Assembly: GCF_018687715.1 (NCBI RefSeq)
Contig: NC_056766.1
Span: forward strand, 45,734,933-45,798,932
DNA length: 64,000 bases
Reading direction: 5' to 3'
From: Carya illinoinensis
Lineage: Eukaryota; Streptophyta; Magnoliopsida; Fagales; Juglandaceae
Shown piece by piece: positions 12,401 to 26,600 of this stretch. Position 1 is the first letter of the stretch. Every line of letters starts with the position of its first letter. A model generated the notes under the pieces. It was not told the DNA's origin and did no database searches. It saw only the letters and a program-made list of their open reading frames with translations. The translations under genes were made by a program, and so were the position numbers.

Positions 12401-12777
12401 CTGGTAAGATTGAAAATTTCAGCAGGAAGCTGCCCAGAGAAAGAGTTGTAGCTGAGGTTGAGATCAACAAGCTCGGTGAAGATATTGAATTGCTTCCCTG
12501 ACATTACACCATTGAGATTCTTCATAGATAAGTCTAAGCCTATAACAATGGTATTGTTCTTATTGCAATTGATGCCAGACCAAGAACATGCATATACTTC
12601 TCCAGGTGCTGCATTCCCTCCAGAAGGCACAAGCCAGTCATTCAAACGGTGATAATCATCTATAAGCTCGGATTTTAAACTCAGAAGGGCCTCCGAGTAT
12701 GGATCCATGGCTGATGATGCTAGGATGAAAATGGAAGCAAGGAGAAGATTGTAAGACAAGCGCTGCAAAATCTCCAT
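9458..12777 (-). CDS. LRR receptor-like protein with degenerate kinase domain (MOL1/PXY-like)
   Basis: Two exons: 12777-10227 and 9792-9458, with a 434-bp GT-AG intron (donor GTATGT) splitting an Asp codon; the product is 961 residues. I chose ATG 12777 because it starts directly at a signal peptide (MEILQRLSYNLLLASIFILA); an in-frame ATG at 12828 would add 17 residues. Order: signal peptide (1-23), LRR N-cap with CSWSGINC (about 50-70), about 20 LRRs (to about 600), transmembrane helix WVLLLCAGVVIFIAASVFSV (about 630-655), kinase-like domain (about 690-950). The kinase lacks a recognisable Gly-rich loop, has HGDLKSNN for HRDLKxNN and EFGF for DFG, so catalysis is doubtful. The closest family I can name is Arabidopsis MOL1 (a cambium regulator) beside TDR/PXY; this assignment is from memory. 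It probably acts at the plasma membrane as a peptide receptor or co-receptor. Confidence 0.9.
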
Positions 12778-12828
12778 TGGAACTCGCAGTGCATGAGAAA
12801 GAGGGACAACTGTAAACCCCCCCAGCAA

Positions 12829-15800
12829 AGCCGAGGAAAAAAAAAAGTGAACACCCCCGCTAAGAAAACTGTTGCAATTTTAATAAGATATATACTGAGT
12901 ATTTGTTTTATTGGGTGAGAATTTCATGGGGACTAGAGAAAGTAAGCTCAGCTGTGCAAAAAAGGACAGAATTAGTGAATGTCTGTGCAGTGATCACTTG
13001 ATATGAGAATATTATTGGTTTGCTTTTGGGAGCAAGAGGCGACCTTTGTGTGCTTGTTTATTTGGATGGTGTTGGCCATTAGGGAAAAAAGCTTTCATAT
13101 CTGGGGCATCGTTTTCTACCTTTTTAACTGGAGATAATCCAATTAAGTTTGTTTGCAGCAGTGACTATGATTTTGAATTGGTATTTGAACACAGTGGGGC
13201 ATGAATAAGAGTCATCATCCATATCCGTTTTTTTTAATCTTTTATAAAATGAAATTATTAAAATTGTCATGATGTGTTGTCTTTGTCCATTGGACAGATT
13301 GAAGGAAATTGCTGAATTTAAAGTAAGGTGGTGGACAGTTATATGTTGCAATATTGTTAATTGGCTTCCCTTATTTTTATATCTTTTCCATGGCAACTAT
13401 TTATGCGATCATGGAGCATAATGCATGGGGGATAAAGAACGTGCAAGGAATATTATGCCATGATTATGTTACCACCGAATATATAGGCTCGGGCATATTA
13501 TATATATCTCAGAAACGCAAAAATCATCCTCGTACTGTTTGTTTTCTTGCTAGTGCATGAGTGAACAGGGATCTCCTTATGTTTCTTTATTTCCCCAAGC
13601 TAGCACTTTATCTGGGGATTGGCATATTACATATGAAGCCTGGATCCTTTCTTAATTTTAAATTTCTCTCTGATCTATTTCCCTAAGTTTCTCTCTGACC
13701 CAACCTGCCAAACACTATGCATGCATTTTAAGCTCTCCTCCTTTTTTTTTTTTTTTAGTCTGGGCATATCATGATCATTTATTGATCCTAGTAGGGTGGA
13801 TGGTTGGTGGGATTTTAATATTTCTGATACATGCTGAGTTACAGTGTGGAGTGGGGTCATTTATTCTGACTCTGACATAAACCCTATACATTTATATGTA
13901 TATCCATAGAATTGGGGTTTTGATTTCTTTTCTACCCTTTTTCTCCCCTTCCGTTGGCAAGAAAATTATATATCAAAATCACCCCTTTCTTTATCACAAC
14001 AGATATCACCGTTAGCTTCTTAATGTGAGCTGTTATTTGAATGCATGCGCGCCACCGCCATTTTCTTTACATGATGTTAATTATTTTTGTGATATATTCA
14101 TAGTACTACACTACTCCATAATGCATGGTGATAATTAAAGAACGTGAAAAGAATATGAGTAATGCTATAAAAGTGTCAACACCCAGAAAAGTTTGTGCAT
14201 AGTAAGGAGTACAGACGTGCATCCTAACGGCTACAAAAGCCATCCTTTTGTTTCCTCAATAGTATATGACCAGTGAAAAGGAATAAAACAGCTAGATTTC
14301 CATGCATAAGTTTACAGAGGATTGATTGCATATCAATGGATGATCCTTTCTATTTAATTATAATTATAAAAGTTTTGTTAGCTGATCAAGAATTCTTATA
14401 AATATAATAATTTTTTCTACACAAATGATATACATTGATAAGAATAAAAGGGGTGGAAGGTCCCAACAAACATTCAGTAACAGTCGTGTAATAATAGAAC
14501 TTTTTTATTAAAAAAAAAAAAAAGGGAAATGTAGACAAATGCTTCTGTTTAGGGTTTTCTTGACTGGGTCAAGAAAAGGGCAACCTCGAGAGCTGTTGAT
14601 TCAAGTCCTGGCAAAAGCTTCTATGTTCTTTGTAATCAACAGCTTATGTTGGACTCTTCAACTCTCATTAATAAAGGCTGAATTTGACTATAGGTCAATT
14701 ACATGTCTTTTATGTTATAAGCGAGTTTCATCTTCGAAAGTTAATCACAATCATGTACATGATCATGGTCAAGATTGATCCTGCTGGAGAAGTCAAATTA
14801 TAGAGAAAGAAAACACATTTATTTGATTTTTTTTAATGGTTAGCATGGACATGGATGGCTTGATAAGGTTGAATCATGATGAGTAACAGAATGAAAGTGA
14901 AGTGGCTGTCGTAGCTCAAAACGTATACTATTCCAATGCATGTGATAAGCATATGCAGTAGACATGGGTAAAAGCCTTTGTGAGAACACGCCAAGCTTTT
15001 GAAGTGACAGAATGAGGTGCAGGGAAGAAGTAGGTGGTTTGAAGACATAAAAGCGCGCATGCAGTTGCCTTCTCTCTTGATTTTTGATGTCCTAACCCTT
15101 TTAGTTTTGTGTCCTTTCAGGACATTTTTTTAGTTTTGTGTCCTTCAAGGACATTTAAAAACAAAACAAAGAAAGTAAGGTAACCCTTTCTTGACGTTTG
15201 AAGCTTTGGCAGACTGCTAGAGAGTGATTCCTCTAGATCAACTGCTACAAAATCCCAGATATAATTTCTTTTTCTTTTCTTTTTTTTAGTAAGAAACATG
15301 AAAATATCCAATGATTTCTGTGATGGGATATTAGCCTCTGCAGATACATAAATTGACATAAATCTGCAGAAGCTAATGATTTCTGTAATGCTATTTTGTA
15401 AAGGCTACACTAAGTACACTTTGCTCAGACAGTGGCTCTACAGTGTCTGTTTCTTTACTGTACCAATTCAGTCAAAGTATTGCCAAGGAAAGGTAGATGA
15501 AATTCCCACGAGAAATTTCCCAAGACAGGTGTGATTGTGAAAAAGACACCGCACCAACCGTGCGTCCATAGAACACTTCTTTTTAGGTAAAAAGAAGGAA
15601 GATTTCACTTGAATTGGATTTGCATTAGTCCAAGGAGTTGGAGCTTGTGATCGATCTCATATCTATTACCATAATTGCAACAAAAAGTCATTACATAAAG
15701 TAAGCACCTCTGCTTTCCTTTCTTCCCTACTTTTATCTCCTTTACTTGAAAATTAAAGGAAACAACATTATGGGTACTCCATGTACAATAAAAAAAAGGC

Positions 15801-16128
15801 CTCTGCTAACCTTAAATTAGGAGCTGCTGTGGATAAATTGAAGGCACATTTGGAGTTCCTGAGGGCCACAAGCTCAGAGAGGTTAAACATCTAGTCAAAA
15901 TATTAGGTGGGTGCAGAAACTAATGAATCAAAGTGGGTATGCTATACATTCTACAACACAAACACATCAATTATGCAGAGTGGGTGGAGTTTAGTAAAGT
16001 GATTGAAGGAAGGGACCCTCTTCATTGCTTTGTGTTCTTCAGAAATCCTCTTGGATTACTGTTTTTGTTTTCTTCTTATCAAAGCAACCAACATAGTATT
16101 GATAGCAATAGCAAGATCAAGAACTAAG
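12829..16128. other. Intergenic, no gene seen
   Basis: The 5' flank of the LRR receptor gene followed by ordinary AT-rich DNA. Short ORFs here lack splice context and family resemblance. A small local duplication around 'ttttgtgtcctt(t)caaggaca' lies at 15,105-15,155. Confidence 0.5.
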
Positions 16129-16455
16129 GCGGGTTTGGGATACAAAATTATCATCTAATCTCATTTCATCTCGTCACATCTTATTTTCAAACATAATTCA
16201 AACTAATCATTACAATTTTTTTAACTTTCAAATAAAATAAAAAAATTCAACTTTTTCAAATTCTTAAACAAAAATAATATTATAAAGTTATATTATTATA
16301 ATATTTTAACTTTATAATATTTTTTATTCAACTTTTTCTCTCTTATTTTCCAAAACCCAAAAAATACTCAATTCAAACTATCTCACTACTTTTCACAAAC
16401 TATCTTACTACTATTCACAAAATTCTCATATCATCTCACTCTCCAAACCAGCCGT
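16129..16455. mobile_element. MITE, GGTTTGG / GATGAGATGAG family
   Basis: Starts 'ggcgggtttgg' and ends 'ccaaaccagcc', giving an 11-bp inverted terminus with one mismatch. TAA precedes the left end and GTAA follows the right end, near the TWA target sites of PIF/Harbinger elements, but the duplication is not exact. The interior is AT-rich with 'atctcatttcatctc' blocks that recur in other copies (18.1, 37.1, 60.4, 62.5 and 63.7 kb). Confidence 0.6.
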
Positions 16456-17224
16456 AAAATCACATTCTAGACCTTTAAGTACTAGGAGTAAACCTTGATG
16501 CAATCTTAAACCCCAAGTCATTATTATTATCCAATCCGTGTTGTTGATGACTTAACATCTCCACTCACAATTTGATATATTTAATTGAACAAACAAATTA
16601 CTTTAGTTTGGATATTGCTAGATGCAGGGTTGCGTAAGATAGCTTGCTCACTTTTGGGTTTCTTCCAGCCACCAGAAAGAGGTAATCAGTTTAACTCTTT
16701 AGCATTTATCACTTAGTTAAATGTAGTATCAAAATCACCTCTGACTTTAAAAGGTTCGACTAATCAAAATAAATAAATGTTCGACACAAAGGAAGGGGGG
16801 TTAAGGGACTCCAGGGAGGAGGCATTGATGGACAGAAGTTGCGTATGCAACACACTAGTCCCCTGATTGTTGTTTGGATAGTAAGAAAATGGTGAAGGAG
16901 ATTTAAGGAAATGTTATGAAAATATGATCAACTTGGAGGATAATCCAACCTCCACAAGAACGAGAGATGAGAAACGGAACTTTGTGTTAAATTTCTCAAT
17001 GATGTATTACCACTTTACCTGGCTCATTAACAGTATTTATACAGTGAAGAAATGGAGTTAGCAGTTGACTAATGGGCCTAACTAACCCAAATGCTAAACA
17101 AACAGTCCTTGAACAACTCTGAATCAAGCCCACCAACTAAGCCTCCGACGTACACAAGAAGAAGCCCTTTTGTATCTAGACGCATGACATTTACAAAAAT
17201 ACATATGGAACTAGCCTTTTAGAT
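16456..17224. other. Intergenic, no gene seen
   Basis: Mixed-composition intergenic DNA between two MITE-like blocks; no coding exon or RNA gene recognised. Confidence 0.45.
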
Positions 17225-17400
17225 TAGGTTTGAGTGCCAAGAATACTTCAGGTATTCTCATAATATTTCTACTATTCATTACTTTATTATTATTTTTTAC
17301 ATACTTTTTACTACTATTTATTATTTTTCACTACTATTCAATATTCTATTAATACTTTTTCACTACTATTCACAACTTTTCTCAACACGTTTCACCTACA
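17225..17400. repeat. AT-rich 'ctactattcatta' repeat (MITE-like)
   Basis: Simple, internally repetitive DNA built from variants of 'cactactattcac' and 'ttattattttttac'. A block of the same make-up in the reverse orientation lies at 45,545-45,765. It is probably a degenerate MITE; ends are not defined. Confidence 0.5.
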
Positions 17401-17650
17401 TGCATATACTTCTAAGTTATTGGGAGAGATTATGATTTTTTATTTTTTTTTATTTGGTAGTGTCAAGGGGATTATTAATATATCATGGAAGTATGGAAAT
17501 CTTTCTGTTCATATATCACTTATTTTTGAATGTCAAACACCCTTTTGTGAAGGGTATATTCTACATATACTTGAAAACATTGGATAAAAAAAAGGACCCC
17601 AATCAATGTAACGGCATTAGATAATCAAAGAATGTTGATACACGAATATG

Positions 17651-20600
17651 TCAAGCCTCCAAATGTACAGCAGAGTCGGGCCTCAGTGTATTTAGTCGAA
17701 CAGTACCAAGAATGTACTCAGGTAACTCTGCCTCTTCCTTTGCCTGCAAACAAACAGCTTTCAATATCCACCCCAGTTGTGTATGATATGCAAGTAGGCA
17801 TTGTTCATAGTGAAGAAATCTAGCTTTGGTGCATCAATCATTATGTCAACTCATAAAGAGCTCTATCAATAATTTTTAATTGCGCACTACGTGGGTCTTG
17901 AACCACAACCTCACCCTCCATCGTGTTCTTAAACATCGAAATTTAAAAATGATTGGCCCAACTTCCATTGCCCACATATGTGACAGCTAAATTGATGAAT
18001 GTGTTAAAAAGATCGGGAATAATGATTGACTAGATCTACTTTCAATCAGTCACCTGAATCACAAGCAGCCACATCTTAAAGGCACAAACATTTAGCCTGG
18101 TTTGGATAGAGAGATGTTTCCATCTTATTTCATCTCATCTCATCTTATCTCATTCCATCTCATCTCAATATCCAAATATAAAAAATACAAACACTTTTCA
18201 ATTTCAAATCTTTAACTTTTTCATCTAATCATTACCTAATTATTACAATTTTTCCAAACTTCCAAACAAAACACAAAAAACAATTCAACTTTTTCAAATT
18301 CCAAGACAAATTATATTAAAAAATTATATTATAACAAAATGTTAACTTTATAATATTTTTATTCAACTTTTTCTCTCATTTTCCAAAACCCCGTAAAACA
18401 TTTTTAACTCAAACAATTTCTAACTCATCTAATCTCAACTCAAATATTTCACTACTATCCAAATCATCTCAATGCATCTCATCTCAACTACTTTTGTACC
18501 AATAGAAAAGTAGTGTATCACGAAAAGAGAATTTTCTCCCAAAATATATGAAATCATAGAGATGAAAACCTCCATTCACATTCCAAGAAGAACAACTACT
18601 CAAAGTCCAAAACCCATTCAGTACTTTGGAAATAAAACCAGCAGAAAGGAACAAACCTCTATCAAAATTGCCAGGTCCACAACTATACTTGTGACATATC
18701 CAAGAACAAGGCCAATGACACTCCTTGCTACAGAGGATGAACCAATATCCACATCAATCTGCATAATGGAGTTTTTGCAGTCATTTTTCAAGGAACCTAA
18801 ACAGCAACCAGCAGAACAAGACACAATGCAGAAGCTTGCATTCAAACAAATCAGCAAATTTTCAATAAAACTTTGGCATGGAATACACCATGAAGCTAAT
18901 ATATATGATATTTTTAGTAAATCACTGAGAGGTGCCTGCATGAGTGGCAAGTTATTTGCAAAATAAAATTTGGAAGAGGTTACACTTGTTATAGATGCTA
19001 GAGAGGGGTAAAGGACAATCCTAAAAACACGCCTACACCAAACCCAAGCAAGAAATAAGATATGACCAAACCCCAAGTACCCATGCATAGAGAAATAGCA
19101 ACACATTCAAATATATGAGGATCTTTTAGATCGTGACTTTAAAATCCACCGCCAATACTGGAACACTCACTTCAAAAAGCATCAAAGAAAACCCAGAGAA
19201 AGAGAGATCACAGGGAACGAACGTGGTTTACTGGAAATAGAGAAGAAAGAGAGTAGAAACACATGCAAGAGCACTCAATTTGTTTTTTGATCATTTTTAT
19301 ATTAAGTAAAATCTGAAAACTAGTTTCCATCAAGAGATTGGAAGATAATGGAAGAATACTTTTGAAGTCTTACCTCCATAAAGTTGTCTTGTCTGAAATA
19401 TTTGCAGGTTACGGCTTTCCCCAATAAGCAAGCTTTTGTTCCGACCGCACGCTTGACCATCCAATACCCCTGTACCCCATTACAAATTATTAGCTCCTCA
19501 ATGCCATCAAGGGTAAAACTGATATAAGCCACTCGGATTCTACAGAATCTTTATTCTTTAAGCATTTAATACCTCCACAATACTCGGAATTAGTTTAAAT
19601 CTTGCATCCCGAAACATGTCATTTCCATCCACAAATCTAGCGAGCAATGATCCCTTTTTGATGGGTCTGTCTGCGGCATAGTAAAGGACCAAGCTATAGT
19701 TTGGTTTGGCAGGAACCTGGAACAGAGAAATAAGCAACATCGATCATTATGCTATTGCAAATTCAGTTCCATGTTACTTCCTCTTCCATTTTATGCTACA
19801 TTCAGGCTCATCTTTGCACCAGAACAACACCTAAAATATTTCAGGAAATCCCTCAAATGAGTTCAAAGCATCAGAGACCCTCAAAGTGTATCTTGTACAA
19901 AGAATACTTTATTGTGAGAATTATAGCAAATTAACTACAATTATCTTTCATAATACAAAAATCTCCTTACTTATTAGTATTAAATTGGTATTATATTTTT
20001 TTATTCGAAAATTGATATTATATTTCAAAGGAGAAAGAGACTGGAAGGCATTCATACACATACCTGGAGATTAATGACAAGGATGAATGGAATCTTTTTC
20101 CCAACTTCTGACTATAACAGAGAAGGGAACAATTAGACACACAAGACACTATCCAGATAATAGCCAAGAATAAGAAGCTCAAATATTACAAAATCATCAA
20201 TCCTCAATTGCCAGACATTGCTACTATAAACTTGATGACCACGATTTTTCTTAATCATGTCACCTCAACATAAAAAATAAGAAATTGTATGGATATTACA
20301 TATCAGAGAATGTTGAGAAAATAGTTATTTTTGCTAAAAAATTAGAGCTCACTCCATATATAGTTATGGATGCTTTAAAAGATAGACAAAAAGTATGTGA
20401 GAACTGTATTTCTACCTGAACAAGACACTTGGGATGCAGTGCAATGTTATCTATGCGTTCATCAACTTTGAACCAATCAACGGCTATGAGCTTGAGAAGA
20501 GGGTCTCCTCCCATTACCTGAAAAGAGTCCACATATTCAATATAGCTACAATTGAAGAACTCGTACATAGCTTCGGCATGAAGATAGAATGAGTCACACA

Positions 20601-23600
20601 TAATTCTTCCCAGAATTTTTTTTTGATAAGTACATAATTCTTCCCAGAATTCAAGTAAAACTCTTGTGTATGCTTTCCAGAAGCGACGCATATTACTATT
20701 TACCACAATATTAATAATGGTTTACAAAGAAACAAACTAACTATGATATTTAATACTTAATCCAGGCTTAATTAGTAATCAAAAGAAGTGTTTCCCTAGT
20801 ACACAGGGTGTATACATGAGATACACCTAACTAGAAACTGAAGAAAAGGCAAAAAATTCCTGGATACATTAAGATACTAAAACTTAATGATCCATTTTTT
20901 TTTTTATTGGTAAACAAATTTTTATTGATCAAAAGAGAAGGAAAATGCCCAAGTATATGGGACATATACAAGAGCAACGCCTAGGCATACTAGTTTAGAG
21001 ATACAAGGAATTCATGAAAAGACATGGCATGGAAATTAATTACAATCGACCAATGGAGTAAAGTATTGAAAAACAAATTTCTAAGCTCATCCATCGATCA
21101 CTCTTGGTCTTCAAAGCTTCTTGCATTCCGCTCCCTTAAATGCACCGCCACAAACATATAGGTATCATCTTCCATATGGATGCAATTTGAGAGTTGCCCT
21201 GAATACCTCTCCAAGAAGCTAGAAAGTCACATACCCTTTCCGGCATCACCCAAGTTAACTCAATCGAGCAAAGACTTCATTTCACAAGGTCATGACAATC
21301 TCACAATGTAGTAATAGATGGTCAACAGACTCTCCACTCTTCTTGCACATATAGCACCGGTCCATAACTATAATACCACACTTCCTCAAGTTGTCTATGG
21401 TAAGAATCTTCCCCAAAGAAGCTGTCCATACAAAAAATTGGCCTTTAGAGGTGCCTTTGTCTTCCAGATGCTCTTCCATGGGAACGGATCTAAGTTGTGC
21501 ATGGTCAAAGATTGGTAGAAAGAGTGGACCGTGAATACTCCCTTCTTAAAAGGGCACCAATAGATCTTGTCTTCACCTTCCCCCGACACACAAGTGGAGT
21601 ACACAAAGTCAAAGAACGCCAAAAAGTCATCCATTTCCCGGTCTTGTGCATCTCTAAGGAAAGTAATGTTCCATTGGGGAATGCCATTGGAGATCATAAC
21701 TAAATCCGCAATTGATGCTTCTTTCCTTCTTGCTAACCCATAGACTTGTGGAAAAACTTCCTTGAGTGCCCGATCACCGCACCATAAATCATAGCAAAAT
21801 TTACCTTCACTCCGTTTCTGACTTTGAAGCAAGTATGTGCTGCATATGTGTCCCACCCTCTTTTAATGTGTTTCCAAAGCCCAACTCCATGAGGTCTACT
21901 CACCTCTTTTTGTTTTTTTGGATGTTGGGGAATCTCTCCAAGGCAGGCCCTTCGGACCCACTCCTGCAGAGTAAACCCCAATCCCGTGCACCACACCCTT
22001 GGAAGTTTCCCTAAACGGAACTAATTAAATCTCTGGCTTTTCACCAGGGAGTGTGGCCCCAAAAGATTGTTTGCACCCATGAGATGTTGAACCTTGAACC
22101 TTAAGGAGAGTGATACCCCAAGACCAATCCCTTCACCACTTGGGCCAACCCCTTGGTTTCCAAAGCCCAACTCCATGAGGCCTACTCACCTCTTTTCTTT
22201 TTTTTTGGATGTCGGGGAACCTCTCCAAGGCAGGCCCTTCGGACCCACCCCTATAGAGTAAACCCCGATCCCGTGCACCGCACCCTCGGAAGTTTTCCTA
22301 AATGGAACTAATTAAATCTCTGGCTTTTCACCAGGGGGTGTGGCACCAAAAGATTGTTTGCACCCATGAAATGTTGAACCTTGAACCTTAAGGAGAGTGA
22401 TCCCCCAAGACCAATCCCTTCACCACGTGGGCCAACCCCTTTGTGTTTCCAAAGCCCAACTCCATGAGGCCCACTCACCTCATGGGGAACCCAACCTCCC
22501 CATGATTCCCTGTGCTTCAAAGCAATAACAGTTCGAAACAAGGCCTCCCGTTCTTGGTGATATCTCCATAACCATTTGCTAATAGGGCTGCAAATGAACA
22601 GAGTAGCTCGTGAATAGCTCGAGCTCAGCTCGTGTATACTCGATTTGAACTTGGTTCATTTAATAAATGAGATGTTCATAAACACTAATATAGGTTCGAA
22701 TATTAAACGAGCAAAACTCGTATAAACTCGACTCAACTCGGTTTAGACTCATGAACAAAACCCGTATAAGCTCGGCTTAACTCATTTGTGCTCGTTTTGA
22801 AGCTCGTAATATGTTTTATATATGTATGTGTTATATATATTACATGTTAGTTATATTTTATATACTTAATCATATATTATCAATTTAATCATAGTTTTAA
22901 CTTATTTAATATAGATATGTTATGTTCCCAAAAATTTGTATAGGATAATTTGTATAATAATATATCGTATTGATTTATTATATTATCTATATGTATTAAA
23001 TAGTTTAGTTTATTATATTTATCGTGTATTATTCTTTTAATCTATAACTATAAGTTATTCTAAAAAAAGTTATACCATAAGAACTTTGAGTCAAAACTAT
23101 TTGGTTGAATACTTAAACGATTTAAGTTTTTTTTTTTTGTAAAATTTAAAATTTTTTTATTAATCAAAAGATAAGATTAGAAATTTCAAAATAAAAAATG
23201 GAGTTCGAGCTCGAGTCGTTTGTTTATTTAGTCGAGCTCGAGTCGAATTTAACAACATTAATGGTTAACAAACCGAGTTAGAACAAGGATATTCAAGTTC
23301 GAGCCGAGTTTGAGCGAGTAAACATGTTAATCGAGCTCGAGTACCCTTGTTCGAATTCGACTTGATTCGGTTTGTTTGCAGCCCCATTTGCCAAGCAAAG
23401 TTTTGTTGAAAGATTTCAAATTCCGAATTCCCAAACCTCCTTTGATGGGTGGCACATTTCACCAAGTGGAATTTAAACTCATCCTTTATCCCTCCCCATA
23501 GGAAATCTCATTGAAGTTTTCCCATGCGATGAGCCACCTTGGCGGAGAGCGGAAATAATGAGAGGAAATACATTGCTAAGTTAGAAAGAGTGCTTTTGAT

Positions 23601-26600
23601 TATAGTCACCCAACCCCCTTTGGATAAGTACATCCACTTCCGACCAGCTAATTTCCTCTCCATTTTTTCTAACACATCATCCCACATGGATTCGATTTGA
23701 ACGCCGCACCCAACGGATGCCAAGATATTTTATGGGTAGCTAAGATATCTTACAACCCAAGATAGACGCCCAACTCTCCACATTGGATACATACCCCAAT
23801 GGCACTACCTATGATTTAACCAAATTCACCTTCAACCCTAACACAGCTTCGAAGCATAATAGGAGAGCCCTCAAAGCTCGAATTTGCTCACGTCTGGCCT
23901 CACAAAAGATTAAGAGTATCATCAGCAAACAATAAATGAGAAATGTTAAGTGAACCCAAAATTGCCTCTCCCACTGAGAATCTTGATAGGAACCCGCCCG
24001 CCATAGCCCTTGAAATCATCTTGCTAAAAGCTTTCATCATGAAAACAAAAAGAAGCGGAGAAAGAGGGTCACCTTATTGCAAACCTCGGGAGCTTTTAAA
24101 AAAGCCTTTTGACATACCATTCACCAATACAGAAAAACAAGCTGTAGAGATACAATAATGGATCCATGTATGCCATTTAGTGCCAAAGCCACATCTCTCA
24201 AGCATGTAAAATAAGAAACTCCAATTGACATGAATCATGATCATAAACTTTCTCCATGTCCAACTTGCATAGAAGTCCCGGCTCTCCCAACTTAATATGA
24301 CTCTTCAGGCATTCATTAGCAATAAATACCGAGTCAAGGATTTGCCTACCTTGAACAAAGGCATTTTGAGGCTTCAAAATCAAGCTTTCCATCACCTTCC
24401 TCAACCTATTCACCAAAACTTTGGATAAAATTTTGTATAGCCCACCCACCAGGTTAATGGGACAATAATCTTTTACCTCTATTGCACCGGGCTTTTTAGG
24501 AATAAGTGCTAAAAAAGTTGCAATTTGACTTTTCTCGAACCGCCCACTTTCATGAAATTCATGTAAAACCCCCATGATATCTTCTTTAAGCACATCCCAA
24601 CAAGTCTGAAAAAGGCCTTGGAAAAGCCATTAGGGCCTAGAGCTTTGTCGCCCACCATACCTTTAACTACTAGCCTGGCCTCTACCTTCTCAAACAGCCT
24701 TTCAAGTTGTTCCGATGCCTGCGGATCAAGAACATCAAAAGCCAGCCCATTGAGTCTTGGCCTCCACGAAAACTGTTCCGAAAACAACTTGTCATAGTAA
24801 TTGACAATGTGATCTGAGATCTCAGTTTGGTTGGATGAGGCCGCCCCATCTATCATCGAAGTTTCTATAGCATTGTTTCGCCTATGCTAGTTGGTCACCT
24901 GGTGGAAAAACTTGGTGCATCTATCCCCTTCCTTCAACCATAATGCTCGCGATTTTTGTCACCAAGATATTTCTTCCAGAAGAGAAATCCATTCAATGTC
25001 CGCAGTCACTTGGGTTTTGCGAGCCTGCTCGGTTTTAGATAGTACCCTCTCCTCTTCCATGGCCTCCAAGCCTTTAAGCTCCTCCAAGAGAACATTTTGT
25101 TGGCATTCCACATTACCGGCGCATTCCACACCTTCAAATATTTTTTCAAAGACTTTAATTTACAGAACAAAATAGAACTAGGATTGCCATGAAATTGATA
25201 AGAAGACCACCATTGTCGTATTCTATCCAGAAATCCATCTAACTTCAACCACATGTTCTCAAACTTGAAGTACCTTGGACCTCTTCCAATGACTCCGCAG
25301 TTCAATGGGATGGGAAAGTGGTCCGAACACAACCTAGGTAGTCTCTTCTGAATGAGGTCCGGATAGTGTGCCTCCCAATCTAGTGAGATTAGAAATCTGT
25401 CAAGCCTTGACCAAGATGGAAGATCTCGGTTGCTAGACCATGTGAAAGAGCCACCTGCAAGAGGAATATCTTGTAAATTTTGTTCAGATATGAAGTTAGA
25501 AAAGTCTACCATTGGTGGGTTGAAACCCAAACCACCCAATCTCTCACTCGAAAATGAGTGACGTTGAAGTCACCTCGAATACACCAAGGTAGGTCCCATA
25601 CGCTACTAATACCAGCCAACTCATCCCATAGTAAACTTCGAGTCTAGTCAAGATTAGGCCCATAAACTCCTGCGAAAGTCCACTGATAACCATCCATGAC
25701 ATTCTTAAACAAGCAAGCCGCCACATAATCCCCCAAAAAAGCTTCCATTTTTTCCACCACTTTTTTGTCCAACATAACTAATATGCCCCCGGATGCTCCA
25801 TTGGACGATAAACAATGCCATCCCACTTGACTACATCCCCACAAACTCCTAATAATACAAAGGGAAATAACTGCCAGTTTTGTTTCTTGCAAACATACAA
25901 TGTCAACCTTCCATTTACGGAGCTGATTTCTAACTATAAGGCATTTATCCTTCTCATTCAGCCCCCTTACATTCCAAGAAACAACTTTTGGTTTCATAAA
26001 ACCACTTCCTTTGCCCTTCCCCTCACTCTTCCCTGGTTAGAGCTCTTTCCACTTGCTTTATCAATTATTGTCCAGTCAAGTCTTTGGAGTTCTCTTGCTT
26101 GCTTCTTAGCTGATGCAAGCTCCCTGGGTGATCCCAAACTATTCTTTCTAGCTTCTATAGCTGCAAGAAGGGCAATGAGTTGGTCCTCAAAAACATCGCA
26201 TAAAATCTCCACACAGTATTGCATCTCCTTGCATGTTCAGGACCCAATTTGAGGCTTGGGTATTACTGTTCTTGTACGGGTGTAGGGATAATAGTGGAAA
26301 TGGGTCTTCCCAGTAAGCATCTTCACACGCCAAAGGGGCTGTTTGTGCCGTCCCCACTCTATCTAACTCTCCTTCAATCCCAAGGAAGTCCAAAGGAACC
26401 ATCGCTTACTGAGGACTTAAGGATCGCCGTCTTTTTCTGCCTCAAAAACCACCCCAACTTCCTTTAAGTCTGATGGGGACGCCACCGTTGCCCCCCCCCC
26501 ACCCCCCCCCCCCCCCCCCGGGGGGTCAAGGACTCCAACCATCGGTTCACCTTTCCCCATCAATCAAGTCTGTGGTGACCCCGTTTGGTGGGTGTCAGCC

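Noticed and set aside
10273..12652. Plus-strand ORFs of 60-190 codons opposite the LRR receptor
   Set aside because: They are antisense reflections of the LRR repeat periodicity with no domain of their own.
14539..16127. Short ORFs in the intergenic region
   Set aside because: Isolated, low complexity, no splice context or motif.
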